A stretch of 64,000 bases of DNA, from positions 17,919,501 to 17,983,500 of the forward strand of contig CM076947.1 in NCBI GenBank assembly GCA_039566865.1. The letters are read 5' to 3'. The notes under the pieces were generated by a model. The model made no database searches. It was not told where the DNA came from and saw only the letters and a program-made list of their open reading frames with translations. The position numbers and the translations under genes are program-made. The DNA comes from Aurelia coerulea (Eukaryota; Cnidaria; Scyphozoa; Semaeostomeae; Ulmaridae). Positions 22,218 through 33,452 of this stretch are shown piece by piece (the stretch's first letter is position 1; each line of letters starts with the position of its first letter).

Positions 22218-22968
22218 GATATGCTATTCTACAAAAAAAATTATCCAAAATCATTTTCCAAACTCGCTTTATAATGCATTTTGTCGAGCTTGGGCAGTGG
22301 ACACTACCAGGCACCTACGGCCTGGGAACTAGTGACGAATACTCAGGATGACAAATGATCGTACGAATTGATTGCTGTCATAAACCAGTTGCTATGAGGC
22401 GTTCATATCGAAGTTTCGACGAAGTCAAAGTTCCAGTAAAATGCGCCAAAAATGAGTTTGTACGAGTCAAACCTTCTGACAGTCGTCTGTTGTAGGTTTC
22501 TCGGCATGGATTATTGGAATTGGTACGACGCTAACTTCATCTCTCGACCGCACAAGGTGTCCTTTCCTCATTGGTGAGTGACATTTTCCCTCCTGCAGAG
22601 ATGACGTTAATCTCATGGGTAGCATTGACGGTTAAATCGAACAATCATGATATATGAAAAGCATAAAGAATCCGCTTTGCAATGGTGTCAAATGTTAATA
22701 GGGTGTTCGCACTAAAATGTGGAGTTATTGTAATTTTGAAGTTCGTTACAATTCTAGCAGGCTGTTTTGAACTTTTAGAGCTGATTGATATCAGTGGTGC
22801 CACAACAACTCCATATAGAACAAATTATTCGAAAATGGGGCTCTGTGATGAATTCTTCTTGTGAAAAAATTGGTTTTCCTTAAGTGTCCTATTACCACCG
22901 CCGGCATCCCAGTGCAGAAACCTAATTGTTATTTTCATGCATGATAACACTACTACTATTCATTGTAG
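22218..22968 (+). other. Intron 1, right part
   Basis: No coding content seen. It ends in TACTACTATTCATTGTAG, an acceptor for exon 2. Confidence 0.4.
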
Positions 22969-23058
22969 ATATGAATATTGATAACCTGCTCAATGGTTTA
23001 GATGACAAAGACAAAGATTTGTTCAAAAGAGAATTTGCCAAGGAAGCCAAGAAATATG
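22969..23058 (+). CDS. CRD gene exon 2: charged helical propeptide segment
   Basis: Bounded by CATTGTAG at the left and TATG|GTACGC at the right. It is 90 bp, phase 1 at both ends, open in the frame that continues from exon 1. It encodes an amphipathic, charged stretch: MNIDNLLNGLDDKDKDLF followed by KREFAKEAKKY. There is no resemblance to any mobile-element protein. No cysteine is present. It would form the first part of a propeptide. Exon status rests on splice sites, frame and composition. Confidence 0.6.
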
Positions 23059-23511
23059 GTACGCTATATTTTCTAGATCATTACATAATGATATGCTCTA
23101 CTAATTAAATTGATTTTAAGTGTCCTGCACTAACTGATTTTGCCATTTTAACCGTATATTTGACAAATAACAGCAATTATAGCAAAAGTATCTGAGAATT
23201 TTGTTGATTACCAAATTCTTTTATATATCTGAGAATTTCGAGCAGAAAGCATACGTTTTTTATCTATTCAGCCCTCCACTGATTGTTCAAGTTTGAAAAG
23301 TTTGAATGAGATTTGATTCAAAGCAACAGTTAGGAGTGGGGCTGGGGTTTTTCGGGTCAAAGTCAAATCGGAATTTCGTGAGCTGCGGTTTCAAAGTAAG
23401 TTTCTTGGTCATTAAATGTTTTTATTTAATTTGAATTTTTGGTACACTGGGTAGAACTTCATCTATCCTTGTGTCTGACATCTTTGCTCATAACTTCAAT
23501 AATCATTACAG

Positions 23512-23563
23512 CTGGGATAGATTTGGATCATTTGAAGGAAGTGCTCCAAATAATATCAGCATG
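23512..23563 (+). CDS. Candidate alternative exon (52 bp)
   Basis: Preceded by TAATCATTACAG and followed by ATG|GTAAAG. In the frame set by exon 2 it reads AGIDLDHLKEVLQIISA, an amphipathic helix, then two bases of a codon. The length is not a multiple of three: it leaves phase 2 and cannot join the exon at 28181 without a stop. It could join 28322-28392 (completing a Trp codon), or, if unspliced, end at once as W-stop and give a short secreted peptide of about 80 residues. May be a false exon. Confidence 0.3.
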
Positions 23564-23715
23564 GTAAAGAATTCAAAGAGAGCTTTACAAACTTGATCAA
23601 GCTTCTTTTGCTGGAAGAATTTCTTCAGCTTTCTCTTAGAGCTTTGCTCTAGCACCCTTTTGGCTTATTTTTCATTTTCTCTACTGCTCTTCTCAATGAA
23701 GGCTTCTATCAATCA

Positions 23716-24099
23716 TCGACTTTTATGACAGAGCGTTAAACCATAGAATAAATCATGTTCACGAAAGCGCACTGTGAATTGCGTACAAAGATCACGGAAA
23801 TTATTTTGGTTCTCTCCTGGAGCAGACCAATTCGGTGCCCATCCATGTAAGAAACCTACATTTGCTTATGACGGAAATTGTTTAAACAAAGTCTTATCTA
23901 AACCCACATTTCATGAAGGATATTTCTATGGAGCGAGGTATTAGCTACGCTCTAAGGCATGGCAATGACGCTCAACTCCCAAAGGTGCGAATCACGTCCT
24001 TTGGAATTGAGAACATAGCCTACCTTGGAAATAAACTGTGGCAGTTTTTACCGCACGAAATCAAATAATCAAACACCCTTCCTATTTTCAACAAATGTA
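23716..24099 (+). pseudogene. Family-B non-LTR 3' end, left fragment
   Basis: Decayed coding sequence still readable in pieces: NHVHESA, VPIHVRNLHLLMTEI, YLNPHFMKDISMERG, LRHGNDAQLPKVRITSFGIE and YLGNKLWQFLPHEIK, with several stops. It is interrupted at 24100 by a TIR element and resumes at 26584. Confidence 0.75.
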
Positions 24100-25238
24100 A
24101 CAGGTGTCTCAAAATGACGTATCATCGTTGTTTGGTTGTTTATATGTCCATAACCTATGAACCGATTCTCAAAACCTTTATTTTATCCGACTGCCGAAAG
24201 GCTAAATTTAAAGATGTTGGTTGTAGTTTAGGCCGATTTCTTCATGTCAAAAATAAGATCGATAAACCTGCTCAAATTCAAGCCGTAGGTTGATTTTTAT
24301 TTTTCTCTCTTACTGGTCAGTATTTTTTCTATTCCATAGTCCGATCTTTTCCATTCAGTGTGCTTTTTTTTGCGCTGTGTAAATTTTTTTTCCATTGTGT
24401 GTTGGTAGTTATTTATTTCAAGCATGTATTCTTTATTTATTATTTCCAACATTATTTATACAAAGTATAAACTTCAGGTGGTTTACACGCATCGTGCTGT
24501 ACTGGCGGGAAAAAGAACTAGCGCATGCGCAGTATACCTTTGTTCAGTTCATGCTACTTTTAACAAACATGATGCAAATGTGCTGGCGAATAGAAACAGA
24601 ATATTGTCACTACTGCAAGTGCAAGCAACACCCCAGACTTGCTCCAAGTCTCGTTTTTTATCTTATTCAGGCCCCTAGGACTTAGCAAGTCTAGCAACAT
24701 CGTGGCTATGAAACGCAGGGGGGGTACGTAGTATATTTTCTAAAGCCGGTTGTCGAAAGCGAGGTATTATTTCATTGTTTTTCAACGAATTTTTAAGTTT
24801 CTGAGTATAGTTTTGGCTTATTCTTTCTAAAGCCGGCTATCATTTCGATGGAAAAGTTCTAAAGCCGTGCGAAAAAAACTTTCTTGGAGCGTACTTCTAT
24901 GATTTGACCAAATAGATGTCTTCAAGATATATGTGTGAAATAACCCATCTAGCCCTTGAAACAATACCAGGATTTTTTAGCGTAAGCGTAAGCATAAACC
25001 CCGTACAATTTCTGGTGGTGAGTGTGGGCCCTTTTGAAAATGCCCCACCATTCAAAAATCCTTAAAAAATGCCCTGAGGGGGTTTTCAGGGAACTTAAAC
25101 GCATTTGATCACTGGCACGCCCGGTCGGAGAACACCCTGCAGGTTTTAACCGTGTTGATGCAGAGAATAGAGGGGGATCTTGGTCAAAATGAAGTTTTCC
25201 GGTCACTTTATGCACCTTAGATGAAGAAGCTTTCGTCA

Positions 25239-25490
25239 TTTATTTACTGTCGAAAACCTTGGTCTCGCAACAGTGCCATTCCTGCTACTGCTGGCGGCTG
25301 CGATTACAAAGCGGCTGCGATTAAAAAGAGATCTCATTTCTTCTTCTGATGTCGTGTGTTTTGTCTGTGCATTTTTCCCAGAATTTGATTGTGAAGAAGT
25401 TCCATTTAACGCTCGTTGAACAGACTGCTGAAATTGAGGGCTCGAAAAAATTGAATTGGTGATTGCCTGCAACGCAGCCATCTTCTCTTG
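25239..25490 (-). CDS. Uncharacterised ORF inside the TIR element
   Basis: From a Met near 25480 the frame reads MAALQAITNSIFSSPQFQQS, then a Ser/Gln/Asn-rich stretch, EEEMRSLFNRSRFVIAAAS, and stops. It lies in the unique spacer between the inverted arms. The even composition looks like coding rather than junk, so it may be a captured gene fragment or the start of a lost transposase. I do not recognise it. Confidence 0.3.
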
Positions 25491-25865
25491 ACCACGCTGA
25501 ACTGAACAAAGGTATACTGCGCATGCGCTAGTCCTTTTTCCCGCCAGTACAGCACGATGCGTGTAAACCACATGAAGTTTATACTTTGTATAAATAATGT
25601 TGGAAATGATAAATAAAGAATACATGCTTGAAATAAATAACTACCAACACACATTGGAAAAAAAATGTACACAGCGCAAAAAAAAGCACACTGAATGGAA
25701 AAAATCGGACTATGGAATAGAAAAAATACTGACCAGTAAGAGAGAAAAATAAAAATCATGCAGCATAGGAAAAAATCCAAGGAACTGCTTGCAATGAAAA
25801 TCATACCCACAAGAAATAACAAAGATATCAGCTGTAAAAAAAATGTATTATGTGCAAAAAGGAAA

Positions 25866-26173
25866 TCTACAATGTAAAATTTCACAGATACACAACAAAA
25901 ATAAAATCACACATCATAGAAAATTTTTATACAGTACAAAAAAAATTTATTACACTAAAAAATGCAAATCATGTAAGATAAAAAAAAATCATACTTTTGT
26001 CCCCTTTGGCGCCTCATAATCTACAATGTAAAATTTCACAGATACACAACAAAAATAAAATCACACATCATAGAAAATTTTTATGCAGTACAAAAAAAAT
26101 TTATTACACTAAAAAATGCAAATCATGTAAGATAAAAAAAAATCATACTTTTGTCCCCTTTGGCGCCTCATAG
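25866..26173. repeat. Tandem duplication, period 154 bp
   Basis: Two almost identical units starting TCTACAATGTAAAATTTCAC and ending GGCGCCTCATA, inside the right half of the TIR element. Confidence 0.9.
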
Positions 26174-26583
26174 TAGGTGGCATGAAAAAGAAGTGGCCCT
26201 CTTTCCCAGACAACATTTTAGATTTGATGCAAAAGGCTGAACTTATATGTCACTCAGAGAATATGTGTTGTTCAGAAAATACGAATTCAGTTAACACTAG
26301 TCTAGTTCAGAGAATACAAATACGAGTTCAGCCTTTTGTATCACATCTAAAATGTCAACTGGAAAAAATAGGCCGTTTCTTTCTCATGCCATGAAAGGCT
26401 TGAATTTAAGCAGGTTTATCGATCTCCTTTTCGAGTTGAAAACGACATGGTAAAACCACAACCAACATCTTGAAATACAATTTAGTCTTTAGGCAATCAA
26501 ATAAAGGTCTTTTGAAAACCGGTTGATTGGTTGTGGAAATTTAAGCAATCAAACAATAATACATCATTTTGGGACATCTGGTA

Positions 26584-27070
26584 TTAGATATTGAAATGGC
26601 GATAAATGCAACTGTAGGCTCTGCAAAACATATATTCCGAGAGTTGGGTTTCTAACAGGATAAAAGTTTCACGGGCCGTCTTGCTGGGGCGGGGGCCTTG
26701 AGCTGCCTCTCTTTGGGATTGTGGGTATGCTCTGCGGGATATTCCCTTCACGATGCAGGCGCTGGATTGCGGTTGAGCTGGGGGGTTTTTCCCCAGTGGT
26801 GGCTGCGGTTTATTATATGCGTCTGGAGGTTCCCTCGCATGACATGTCCGCCGTCTTTCTGGTGGATGCGTGTCACTCTGAACCTCTTAGGGAAGCCATG
26901 AGTACTTTTATTTTGTTACTATTACTTTTATTTTGTTTTATTTTGTAAATATCCACTTTACATTTTGAATCTTTTAACTTTAATAATTCGTAAATTTTGT
27001 AAAGTAGGCCTAAATTAGCTGTAATTTAGCTATTCTTCTTTTGTGATATAGCCTACCTTGAAGGAGCTCT
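26584..27070 (+). pseudogene. Family-B non-LTR 3' end, right fragment
   Basis: Resumes the split gene (WNGDKCNCRLCKTY, then VGFLTG and stop at about 26658). A GC-rich block (26664-26890) follows, then the family's AT-rich 3' UTR with the phrase AGTAGGCCTAAATTAGCTG, which also ends the copies at 30640, 36417 and 41720. Confidence 0.7.
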
Positions 27071-28180
27071 GTCACGCAGTTGATTGGTTTAGAAAATAAG
27101 TTTAGACAAAGGAAAGCAGCTAGAGCCCAGACTCTTTGAATTTTTCGCATGAAAAAAATTCAATTCAATTCGAAACGATCTCCTTCCAATTCTTTTCTGT
27201 TAACACTGCCATACAAATCTTTAATCCCCTTATAGAATCTTCTGCCAGTTATGAATGACACAGATTGCCTTCAATAAATTAATGATGACAATGATGATGA
27301 TGCTGATGATGATGTTCGAGTATCATCAAATTCATATACAATGGCAACCAGGAGTATTTTATACCCATCCCCCTTCCCGATAACAGCAAGTTCAGTAGTC
27401 TTGTTAAAACTCCGTTATTGACGAAGTATTTGTCTTTAACGAATGATTCCCTTTTACTACAAGGGGGGAGGCACAACGTACCCACGCACGGCAGATTTCT
27501 TGTGATACAGTAATGTGCCTTTGACAATGTATCATTGAGAATACCACCATTTGTTAGCTCTTGACGAGACCCATCAGATGATGTATAGTTTTCTTTCTTT
27601 CGGACGACATCGAAGTTTATGACATCATATCTATGATATCAATTTTCTTAGACAAACTTTAAAGGCCAAATTTCTATTCCTTTGAACGTTATATATAATT
27701 TAACAGCATTTTAGAGTATTTGCATCAGTAATTAGGGGGTTAAATAAACAATGACATAACTGGTGCTTGTAAAGGATGAATAAGTGATATGAATAATGAG
27801 CTTTAGTAGATATTACGTTACCGATTTTTACATTTTGATGCCCTGTGATTCAGTCTAGAGGCCATATGAGAGGAAATATCAAATAATAGCTCAGATATTG
27901 CCAATATTACAAATAGTAAGCAAATACTGCCATTTTCCATAATTGTGACTTCATAGTGACACGTCATGGCTGTAATGAAAAATTGAAAAATGCCCCATTG
28001 TGTAGATTTTTTACTGTACACCATTGTAACGAGTTTGGTCCCCGTATTTGAAATATTGGCAAAATTTTGGAGGGAGGATTACAAGGGTTAAAGAAGCCCC
28101 GTATTAATAGGGTAATAGATATTTGGTCTTTTTCAACTTTCTACAGTCATCTGTTATCTAGAAATATTATTGATCAATAG
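27071..28180 (+). other. Intron sequence, no gene seen
   Basis: Contains a GATGAT microsatellite (about 27283-27316) and otherwise nothing I can assign. It ends with TTATTGATCAATAG before exon 3. Confidence 0.4.
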
Positions 28181-28240
28181 ATGCTGCAAAAGTTACCAAG
28201 AAAAGTGGAAAACCTCAATCAAGAGCGAAAGCTGTAAAAG
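28181..28240 (+). CDS. CRD gene exon 3: basic 60-bp segment
   Basis: Follows ATTGATCAATAG and ends AAAAG|GTAATAG. Exactly 60 bp, phase 1 at both ends. It joins exon 2 through an Asp codon and reads AAKVTKKSGKPQSRAKAVK: no acidic residue after the first, six Lys and one Arg in 20. Size, phase, donor and composition match the exon at 36328. Probably part of a Lys/Arg-rich propeptide. Confidence 0.6.
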
Positions 28241-28321
28241 GTAATAGTACTATTTTTGTATTCGTTGTCTATGCAGTCGGGTCATTTTTCTACCCAAGAA
28301 AGTGAAACCCTTTGAATACAG

Positions 28322-28392
28322 GAACACACAAACAAGAACATGCCCCAGGAAAATGAGAACCTGCAGACTTGTGTTTGAAAAAGACACCCAAG
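28322..28392 (+). CDS. Candidate alternative exon (71 bp)
   Basis: Left border TTTGAATACAG (weak), right border CCCAAG|GTAAGA (strong donor). Only the frame that enters in phase 2 is open. It reads NTQTRTCPRKMRTCRLVFEK and leaves in phase 1, the phase of the next exon. That is just what is needed after the 52-bp candidate at 23512, whose last two bases plus the first base here give Trp. It cannot follow exon 3. The pair may be an alternative to exon 3, or both may be chance. Confidence 0.2.
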
Positions 28393-29640
28393 GTAAGAGC
28401 AAAAACAGACTACCTGATTTATTTCCACGTTCTTATCAGATGATTGCAGACTGAAAAAATATACATTCAAATCACAGTGATCTTTCAAACCTCAGTCATG
28501 CACAAAGCAGCCACCAAGTCTCTTCGCGTAAATGTTTCCTTTTCTTTGTAAATTCTGTTTCACATCAGGTGACAGGCATTTGATTTACTTTAAATAACTA
28601 GAACGAGTTGCGCTCGCATTGATTGCAACCCTGACCTGACATCTAATGTGGGACGGAATCTAGTATAGTATCCAGTAGTTTTTAAATCGTCCGTAGTGTA
28701 ATTGTACTTAGTTTAACGTTGCGTGTCTTTTCATATTAGTCATGGGGTAGTCATTGTCTTTCGCTCCCCGTGGTATCGTCCCCGTAGTGTTGTACAGTAA
28801 TTAGGAAAGTATAGTAGAATGTAAGATTTATTGTAAGATTTGAATATGAATAAAAACAAAAAAATCACAGTGACAAAAGAAGAAGATGCAAAACCAAATT
28901 CACTCAAATGTATTGCCTGAAATTAATTATCTCAAACCAAAACCTGATTGTGTTTCAAATATCCGTTCACCTTGATTAGTAAAAAACCAAAATATTGTTC
29001 AATCTCACCTCTAATAGTTGTAAGGACCCAGGGGGTGGGAACACTCAGCACATACACATAGTAGACAAACAGTCTCAGTCCGAGAGCTTTCAGTTAAATC
29101 AAGAGCATTAACAAAATCAAATCTTTATAGCAAACCCAAAAATATCAGCTAATCATATGGTTGGCACCTGTGTGAAATGTTCTGTTCTGGAACAGTGCGA
29201 ATTGATATCAGCATTGCATTTAAAGAACTTAGCTAGATCAGAATATCAATAAAAATAAACATGAGTAAATTTGATGCCAAAAATGTCATGGCCATAATTC
29301 AAGTCTATTTGAACCCAAAAAATATCACTTTTCATGATATTCTGATCCATAAATATTGGTCTTACCGTCTTATATGTGCCTGTGCTGAGTCCCCCCCCCC
29401 CCCCATCCAGTGCCTTTTAGTGTCAAGCAAATTATTTGGTCAATTTTCTGTAATATAATCAATTTTGTCCAGATAAGATTATCACTTCCTGCAACACTTG
29501 GAATGTAATTATGCTTCCTTGAGCTTAATACCTATTGTATAGCTGTGGGCTCATCATAGTCATAAGAGCTCTAAAGTTAAAGGCAGTTTGCCCCTATTTT
29601 TCCAAGTCTAGCTAAATTCATGTTACATTGATTCTCTATG
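28393..29640 (+). other. Intron sequence, no gene seen
   Basis: Contains a stretch at about 28600-28860 that ends TGAATATGAATAAAAAC and may be a truncated element tail, and a run of about 13 C at 29391-29404. No coding content seen. Confidence 0.4.
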
Positions 29641-29644
29641 ACCT

Positions 29645-30378
29645 TCGTTACTTGAAGACCATTGTCTTGGATCCACCAGTAATCATTTCGTCAAAGGTCT
29701 TCAATCCCAGCCCTTCAATTAGAGGTCTGCTTGGGGCGTCAAAGCTGCTATTCGTAATAATCCTAGCAGCACGGTCTTGAAGTTTTTGCAACTGATTAAT
29801 TTCAGTCAAACCGGCACAGCCCCAAACAGAACAACAGTATCGAAAAGGCGGCTCTACAATACCTTTGTAAAGCATTTGCAAAGTTTCTTTCGGACTTGCC
29901 ATGTTTCAAAAAATCAACTGCCCTGGAGACCTTGGTAGAGCTCGCTTTGATTTGTTCTTTCCAATCCAAAGAGCAGTCAATTTGCACAACCATGGCATTT
30001 TGTCTTTTTGACAACTTTGAGCTCATTATCGCGTATTTTCAATGTCAATTCTTTATTTTGACCTTTGTGAATGTTCTGTTTCTGCTTGGTGGAAATAAGC
30101 ATGGAGTGAGTTTTTGCAACATTCAAGGAAAGCTTGTTGCCTTGTAGCCAAGTATCCAATTTCTTGAGATCACTGTTAATAGCCTCATTCAGCGGAGTCC
30201 AATCATGAGACTGGTAGCACAAACTGGTATAATCAGCATACATGGAGACGCTAGAATCTTGGACAGCCTGCGGGAGATCATTGATGTAGATGAGAAAGAG
30301 AAGAGGGCCAAGACACGAACCTTGTGGCACACCAACTTCTATTTCCCCAATATTTGAATCAACGCCATTAACCAACTT
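29645..30378 (-). pseudogene. L2-type reverse transcriptase fragment
   Basis: Broken RT: MVNGVDSNIGEIEVGVPQGS, INDLPQAVQDSSVSMYADYT (YADD changed to YADY), LQGNKLSLNVAKTHSM, a frameshift at about 29985, then KTMVFK. Truncated at both ends, leaving only RT middle to C-terminus. Same family as 49993-51283. Confidence 0.8.
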
Positions 30379-30600
30379 TTACGAAAATGATACCCTTTGT
30401 TAGACCAATTTTGACCATTTCCTGAACAAATATTGTCAAATTTGTACCAAATATGATATCATGACCGTTCGCTAGACCAATATTGTCAAAAATGATACCC
30501 TTGGCTATCTGTTGCTGGGACAAAATTGCAAAAAATGTGTACCCTTGGCTATACTAGAAGTCCGAAAAAGTATATCCTTCGTCGCGGCACATCCCCAGGT
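30379..30600. repeat. Diverged short tandem repeat
   Basis: Phrases such as AAATGATACCCTTGGCTAT and TTAGACCAATTTTG recur imperfectly several times, filling the gap between two retroelement fragments. Confidence 0.4.
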
Positions 30601-30619
30601 ACCTGTATGGCACATCCCC

Positions 30620-30990
30620 AGGAACCTGGCATAGGACCGACGCGCTGCTTCCAAAAGTACGCACTACGTCCTTTGGAATCGAGTCTGTAGCTTTCCTTGG
30701 AAATAGAATGTGGCAGCTGCTACCACACGAGATAAGAGACTCCAGCACCCTTCAAATTTTCAAAAAGCAAATAAGGTGCTGGAATGGTGATAAATGCAAC
30801 TGTAAGCTTTGCAAAACATATGTACAACAGGTTGGGTTCATAACAGGATAGTTATTGAAATTATTATAATTATACATATACATATTATTTTTAGATTAGA
30901 TTGTAAATTTTGTAAATAAGTAGGCCTTAATTGGCTGTAATTTTAGCTATGGTTTTGTTTCAGCCTACTTTGTAAATAGATAAATGATAA
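30620..30990 (+). pseudogene. Family-B non-LTR ORF2 C-terminus and 3' UTR
   Basis: An unusually clean last 70 residues: LLPKVRTTSFGIESVAFLGN, MWQLLPHEIRDSSTLQIFKK, CWNGDKCNCKLCKTYVQQ, then VGFITG and stop at about 30851. The shared 3' UTR (AGTAGGCCTTAATTGGCTG) follows. Severely 5'-truncated. Confidence 0.75.
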
Positions 30991-31029
30991 AAAAAAGGAT
31001 GTACTATGGAAGAACGCCAAGTATAAGGA

Positions 31030-31580
31030 TGGTTGGCACTGTAAATGGCTCAATGTAAAGTCTTTGCTCTCCTTTGACAAAGGAGTCATGACATATCAAA
31101 TTCTGCATGGCCTTTGTCCCGAAAATCTTCGCCATAAGGTCACAGAAATATCCATGATTTCAGAGCATAGAACCAGAAATCATGGAGATCTGCAAATTCT
31201 CAAAGTTAGCTTAGAATATGCATAGCGAAGTTTCTTCTTCTCTGATCTCAAAAATTGGAAAGATATGCCGGACAACATTCGAGAACAAGAATCAATCGCC
31301 AGGCCCGTAGGAAGCGAGACGGCAGGGGGGGCTCAAGCCCCCCTAATGATTTTGAATAAATGGTGCTATGTCACAAGCATTAACTAGATGTATTGTTCTC
31401 TATTGTTTTAAGAACAATTGCCCCCCCCCAATCCGAAGCTGCTTCCTACGGCCCTGTCAATCGCTCGTTTTAAAACAGGTTTTAGAAAGTATCTTTTGAA
31501 CCTACAAGACCCAAACGCGACCCCTTGGTAGAGCAGCATAAAAATTTTTCTTTTAATTTTTTCTTTGAAATAATAAATAT
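31030..31580 (+). pseudogene. Family-C non-LTR ORF2 C-terminus
   Basis: Reads DGWHCKWLNVKSLLSFDKGV, MTYQILHGLCPENLRHKV, HRTRNHGDLQILKVSLEYA, stop, RSFFFSDLKNWKDMPDNIRE. It is interrupted by a 157-bp MITE and resumes RFKTGFRKYLLN. The tail is ATGAAAATGAAATGAAATG. Related to the copies at 40560 and 44046. Confidence 0.7.
31300..31456. mobile_element. hAT-type MITE, 157 bp
   Basis: An 8-bp target duplication TCAATCGC (31292-31299 and 31457-31464) flanks inverted ends CAGGCCCGTAGGAAGC and, inverted, CAGGGCCGTAGGAAGC. 8-bp duplications with CAG-type ends are typical of hAT. Removing it restores the reading of the host retroelement. Confidence 0.85.
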
Positions 31581-31699
31581 TGATAAAATGAAAATGAAAT
31601 GAAATGAACGTTTGCCAATTTCCATTTTTATTCCTCTGTCGCCTTGAAACTCTTATCAAAACGCCAGAAAAACAGCAAATACTCGTGCAATTGAATGGT

Positions 31700-32220
31700 G
31701 ACGTTTAGTGAGCATAAGAAACGAATAAAATGCGAGCGAAGCGAGCGGAAAATTTTTGAGAAGCACACATTGACTTTCATGGCATTTTCGAAAAGAGGGG
31801 CACTGTCGATAAAAATTAAGGAAGGTATTAGTAAATGCTAGATGCATCTGGAAGTGTAGAAATCGCGATGAAGTAGACAAATGGCAGCATGTTGCCAAAT
31901 ACGAAATGTGCAAATACACAAAGAAGTGCGAGCCAAGCGAGCAGAAATTGTTGAGAAGGACTTAATTTGATTCATATTCTTTGCCAAAAAGATGTAATAC
32001 GACATAAGGGGCGGCGCTTACGTCGGGTTCATTGATTCTAAAAAGCTGCAATACCTGGACGTGATAACAAGCCAGTTGGTAGTCAGATGTTATGCGAGAC
32101 ATACTACGATAGAAGTTTGGAATTGCGCGCGAAGCGAGCAGAAAACGTTTGCCATCCTTGTTGACCTATATGATGCGAAGATGCCACATTCACAAACAGC
32201 GCTGCGACAACTGTTGAAGG
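31700..32220. repeat. Diverged repeats of about 200 bp
   Basis: The phrase GCGAAGCGAGCGGAAAA, with variants, recurs at about 31735, 31933 and 32129 with similar flanks. A C run at 32234-32250 follows. No gene seen here. Confidence 0.45.
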
Positions 32221-32269
32221 AAAATACAACTTACCCCCCCCCCCCCCCCCCTTCATTTTCTCAACAGAT

Positions 32270-33088
32270 TTAGACGAATCACGAAAACCACCTTTGGCGA
32301 TGATTAACAAAGAACTAAAAAAAGTAAAGATGTGGCTTGATGTGAACAAATTGTCACTGAATATTGATAAAACTAATTTCATTATATTTAAGTCCCCTCA
32401 ACATTCCTCAACTGAAACCGTTAGCATCAAAATTGGTAGCCTCCCTGTCAAAAAAACCTCTTATGTCAAATTTCTAGGCGTTCTTTTGGATGAGAGTCTC
32501 TCCTGGAAATATCACTTGACTGAGCTTTCAAAAAAACTTGCTAGAACCTGTGGTATGTTCTTCAAAGTGAGACACTTTTTACCCATTAACGTTTTGATTT
32601 GCCTCTATAATTCTTTATTTTCACCTTTCCTTCAGTACGGTATTTTAGTTTGGGGTCTTACCTATGAAACTTATATCAACCCTGTTTTTCTCTTACAGAA
32701 AAGGGTTGTAAGAGCAATTTCTTTTGAACATTTTACTTCACCCTCTTCGCCTATTTTCTTAGACTTAAAGATCTTAAAGCTGCATGATCTCTTTCAGCTA
32801 AAATTGCTTAGTTTTGTCTATGATAGTATCAATAAGATCTCTCCTGCTTGTTTTCATTCTTTCTTTCCATTAGTTGAATCTGTTCATCAACATGGTACAA
32901 GGCAAGCCACAAAAAATTGTATTTTTGTTTGTCAGAAAAATACCCTGCAATATGGTCTCAGATCAGTGCGTTACCATGGAGCAAAGTGCTGGAACAACAT
33001 TTCTGTAGAGATAAAAAGTTCACCATCTGCTTATAGCTTTCGTAGAAAACTCAAAGCTTTTTTCTTTGAAAACAATTACCAACCATAG
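32270..33088 (+). pseudogene. Family-E non-LTR RT C-terminal half
   Basis: A 264-residue open frame holding the RT thumb and C-terminal region: KMWLDVNKLSLNIDKTNFII, VKFLGVLLDESLSWKYH, FLQYGILVWGL, QKRVVRAISF and YHGAKCWNNISVEIKSSP, ending FFENNYQP. The fingers and palm, including the YADD box, are missing because of 5' truncation next to the C run. The frame is unbroken, so the copy is fairly young. Confidence 0.8.
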
Positions 33089-33452
33089 AAATGTCAATAT
33101 TTTTGCAAATTTTTATACAATATGAAAGAATTAATAATTTTCAATAATTATCTTTGAAACAGGGGGTGCTCTCTCCTTGATTAGCCTAGCTACTGAGGGA
33201 GCTCCTCCTTAAGAAATTCCCCCACTTACAATTCTTCTTGTTGTTAATTTGATTTAGAATCTATTGTATATTTCCCAAATGTAATTTTCTTTAGTTGTGT
33301 TTAGCTCAATAGTTATATTAATTCTGATGTTGTTCCTTTTGTATTAGGTATATGTTTAGTTTGTGTTTATAGAATTGTAGGTAGTGGAATTTTAAAATAT
33401 GAAACTGAAACTGAAACTGAAACTGAAACTGAAACTGAAACTGAAACTGATG
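33089..33452 (+). mobile_element. 3' UTR and (CTGAAA)n tail of family E
   Basis: AT-rich UTR with a self-complementary GGGGGTGCTCTC...GAGGGAGCTCCTCC block, ending in about nine CTGAAA units at 33398-33450. Confidence 0.7.

Larger units (their letters stand above)
24100..26581. mobile_element. 2.48-kb TIR element with nested inverted arms
   Basis: Flanked by TA (24098-24099 and 26582-26583) with related inverted ends (ACAGGTGTCTCAAAATGACG and, inverted, CCAGATGTCCCAAAATGATG). Outer arms of about 190 bp match (GATGTTGGTTGTRGTTT, GATCGATAAACCTGCT). Inner arms at 24293-24555 and 25495-25755 are nearly identical inverted copies (GGCGGGAAAAAG, CGCATGCGCAGTATACC). The space between holds a copy of the repeat also found at 19457-21320. 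TA duplication and GTGTCCCAAAA-like ends resemble the elements at 37962 and 60322. No transposase seen. Confidence 0.7.

Noticed and set aside
28502..28530. Short segment between CCTCAG and CGC|GTAAAT
   Set aside because: It would leave phase 0 and break the following exon.
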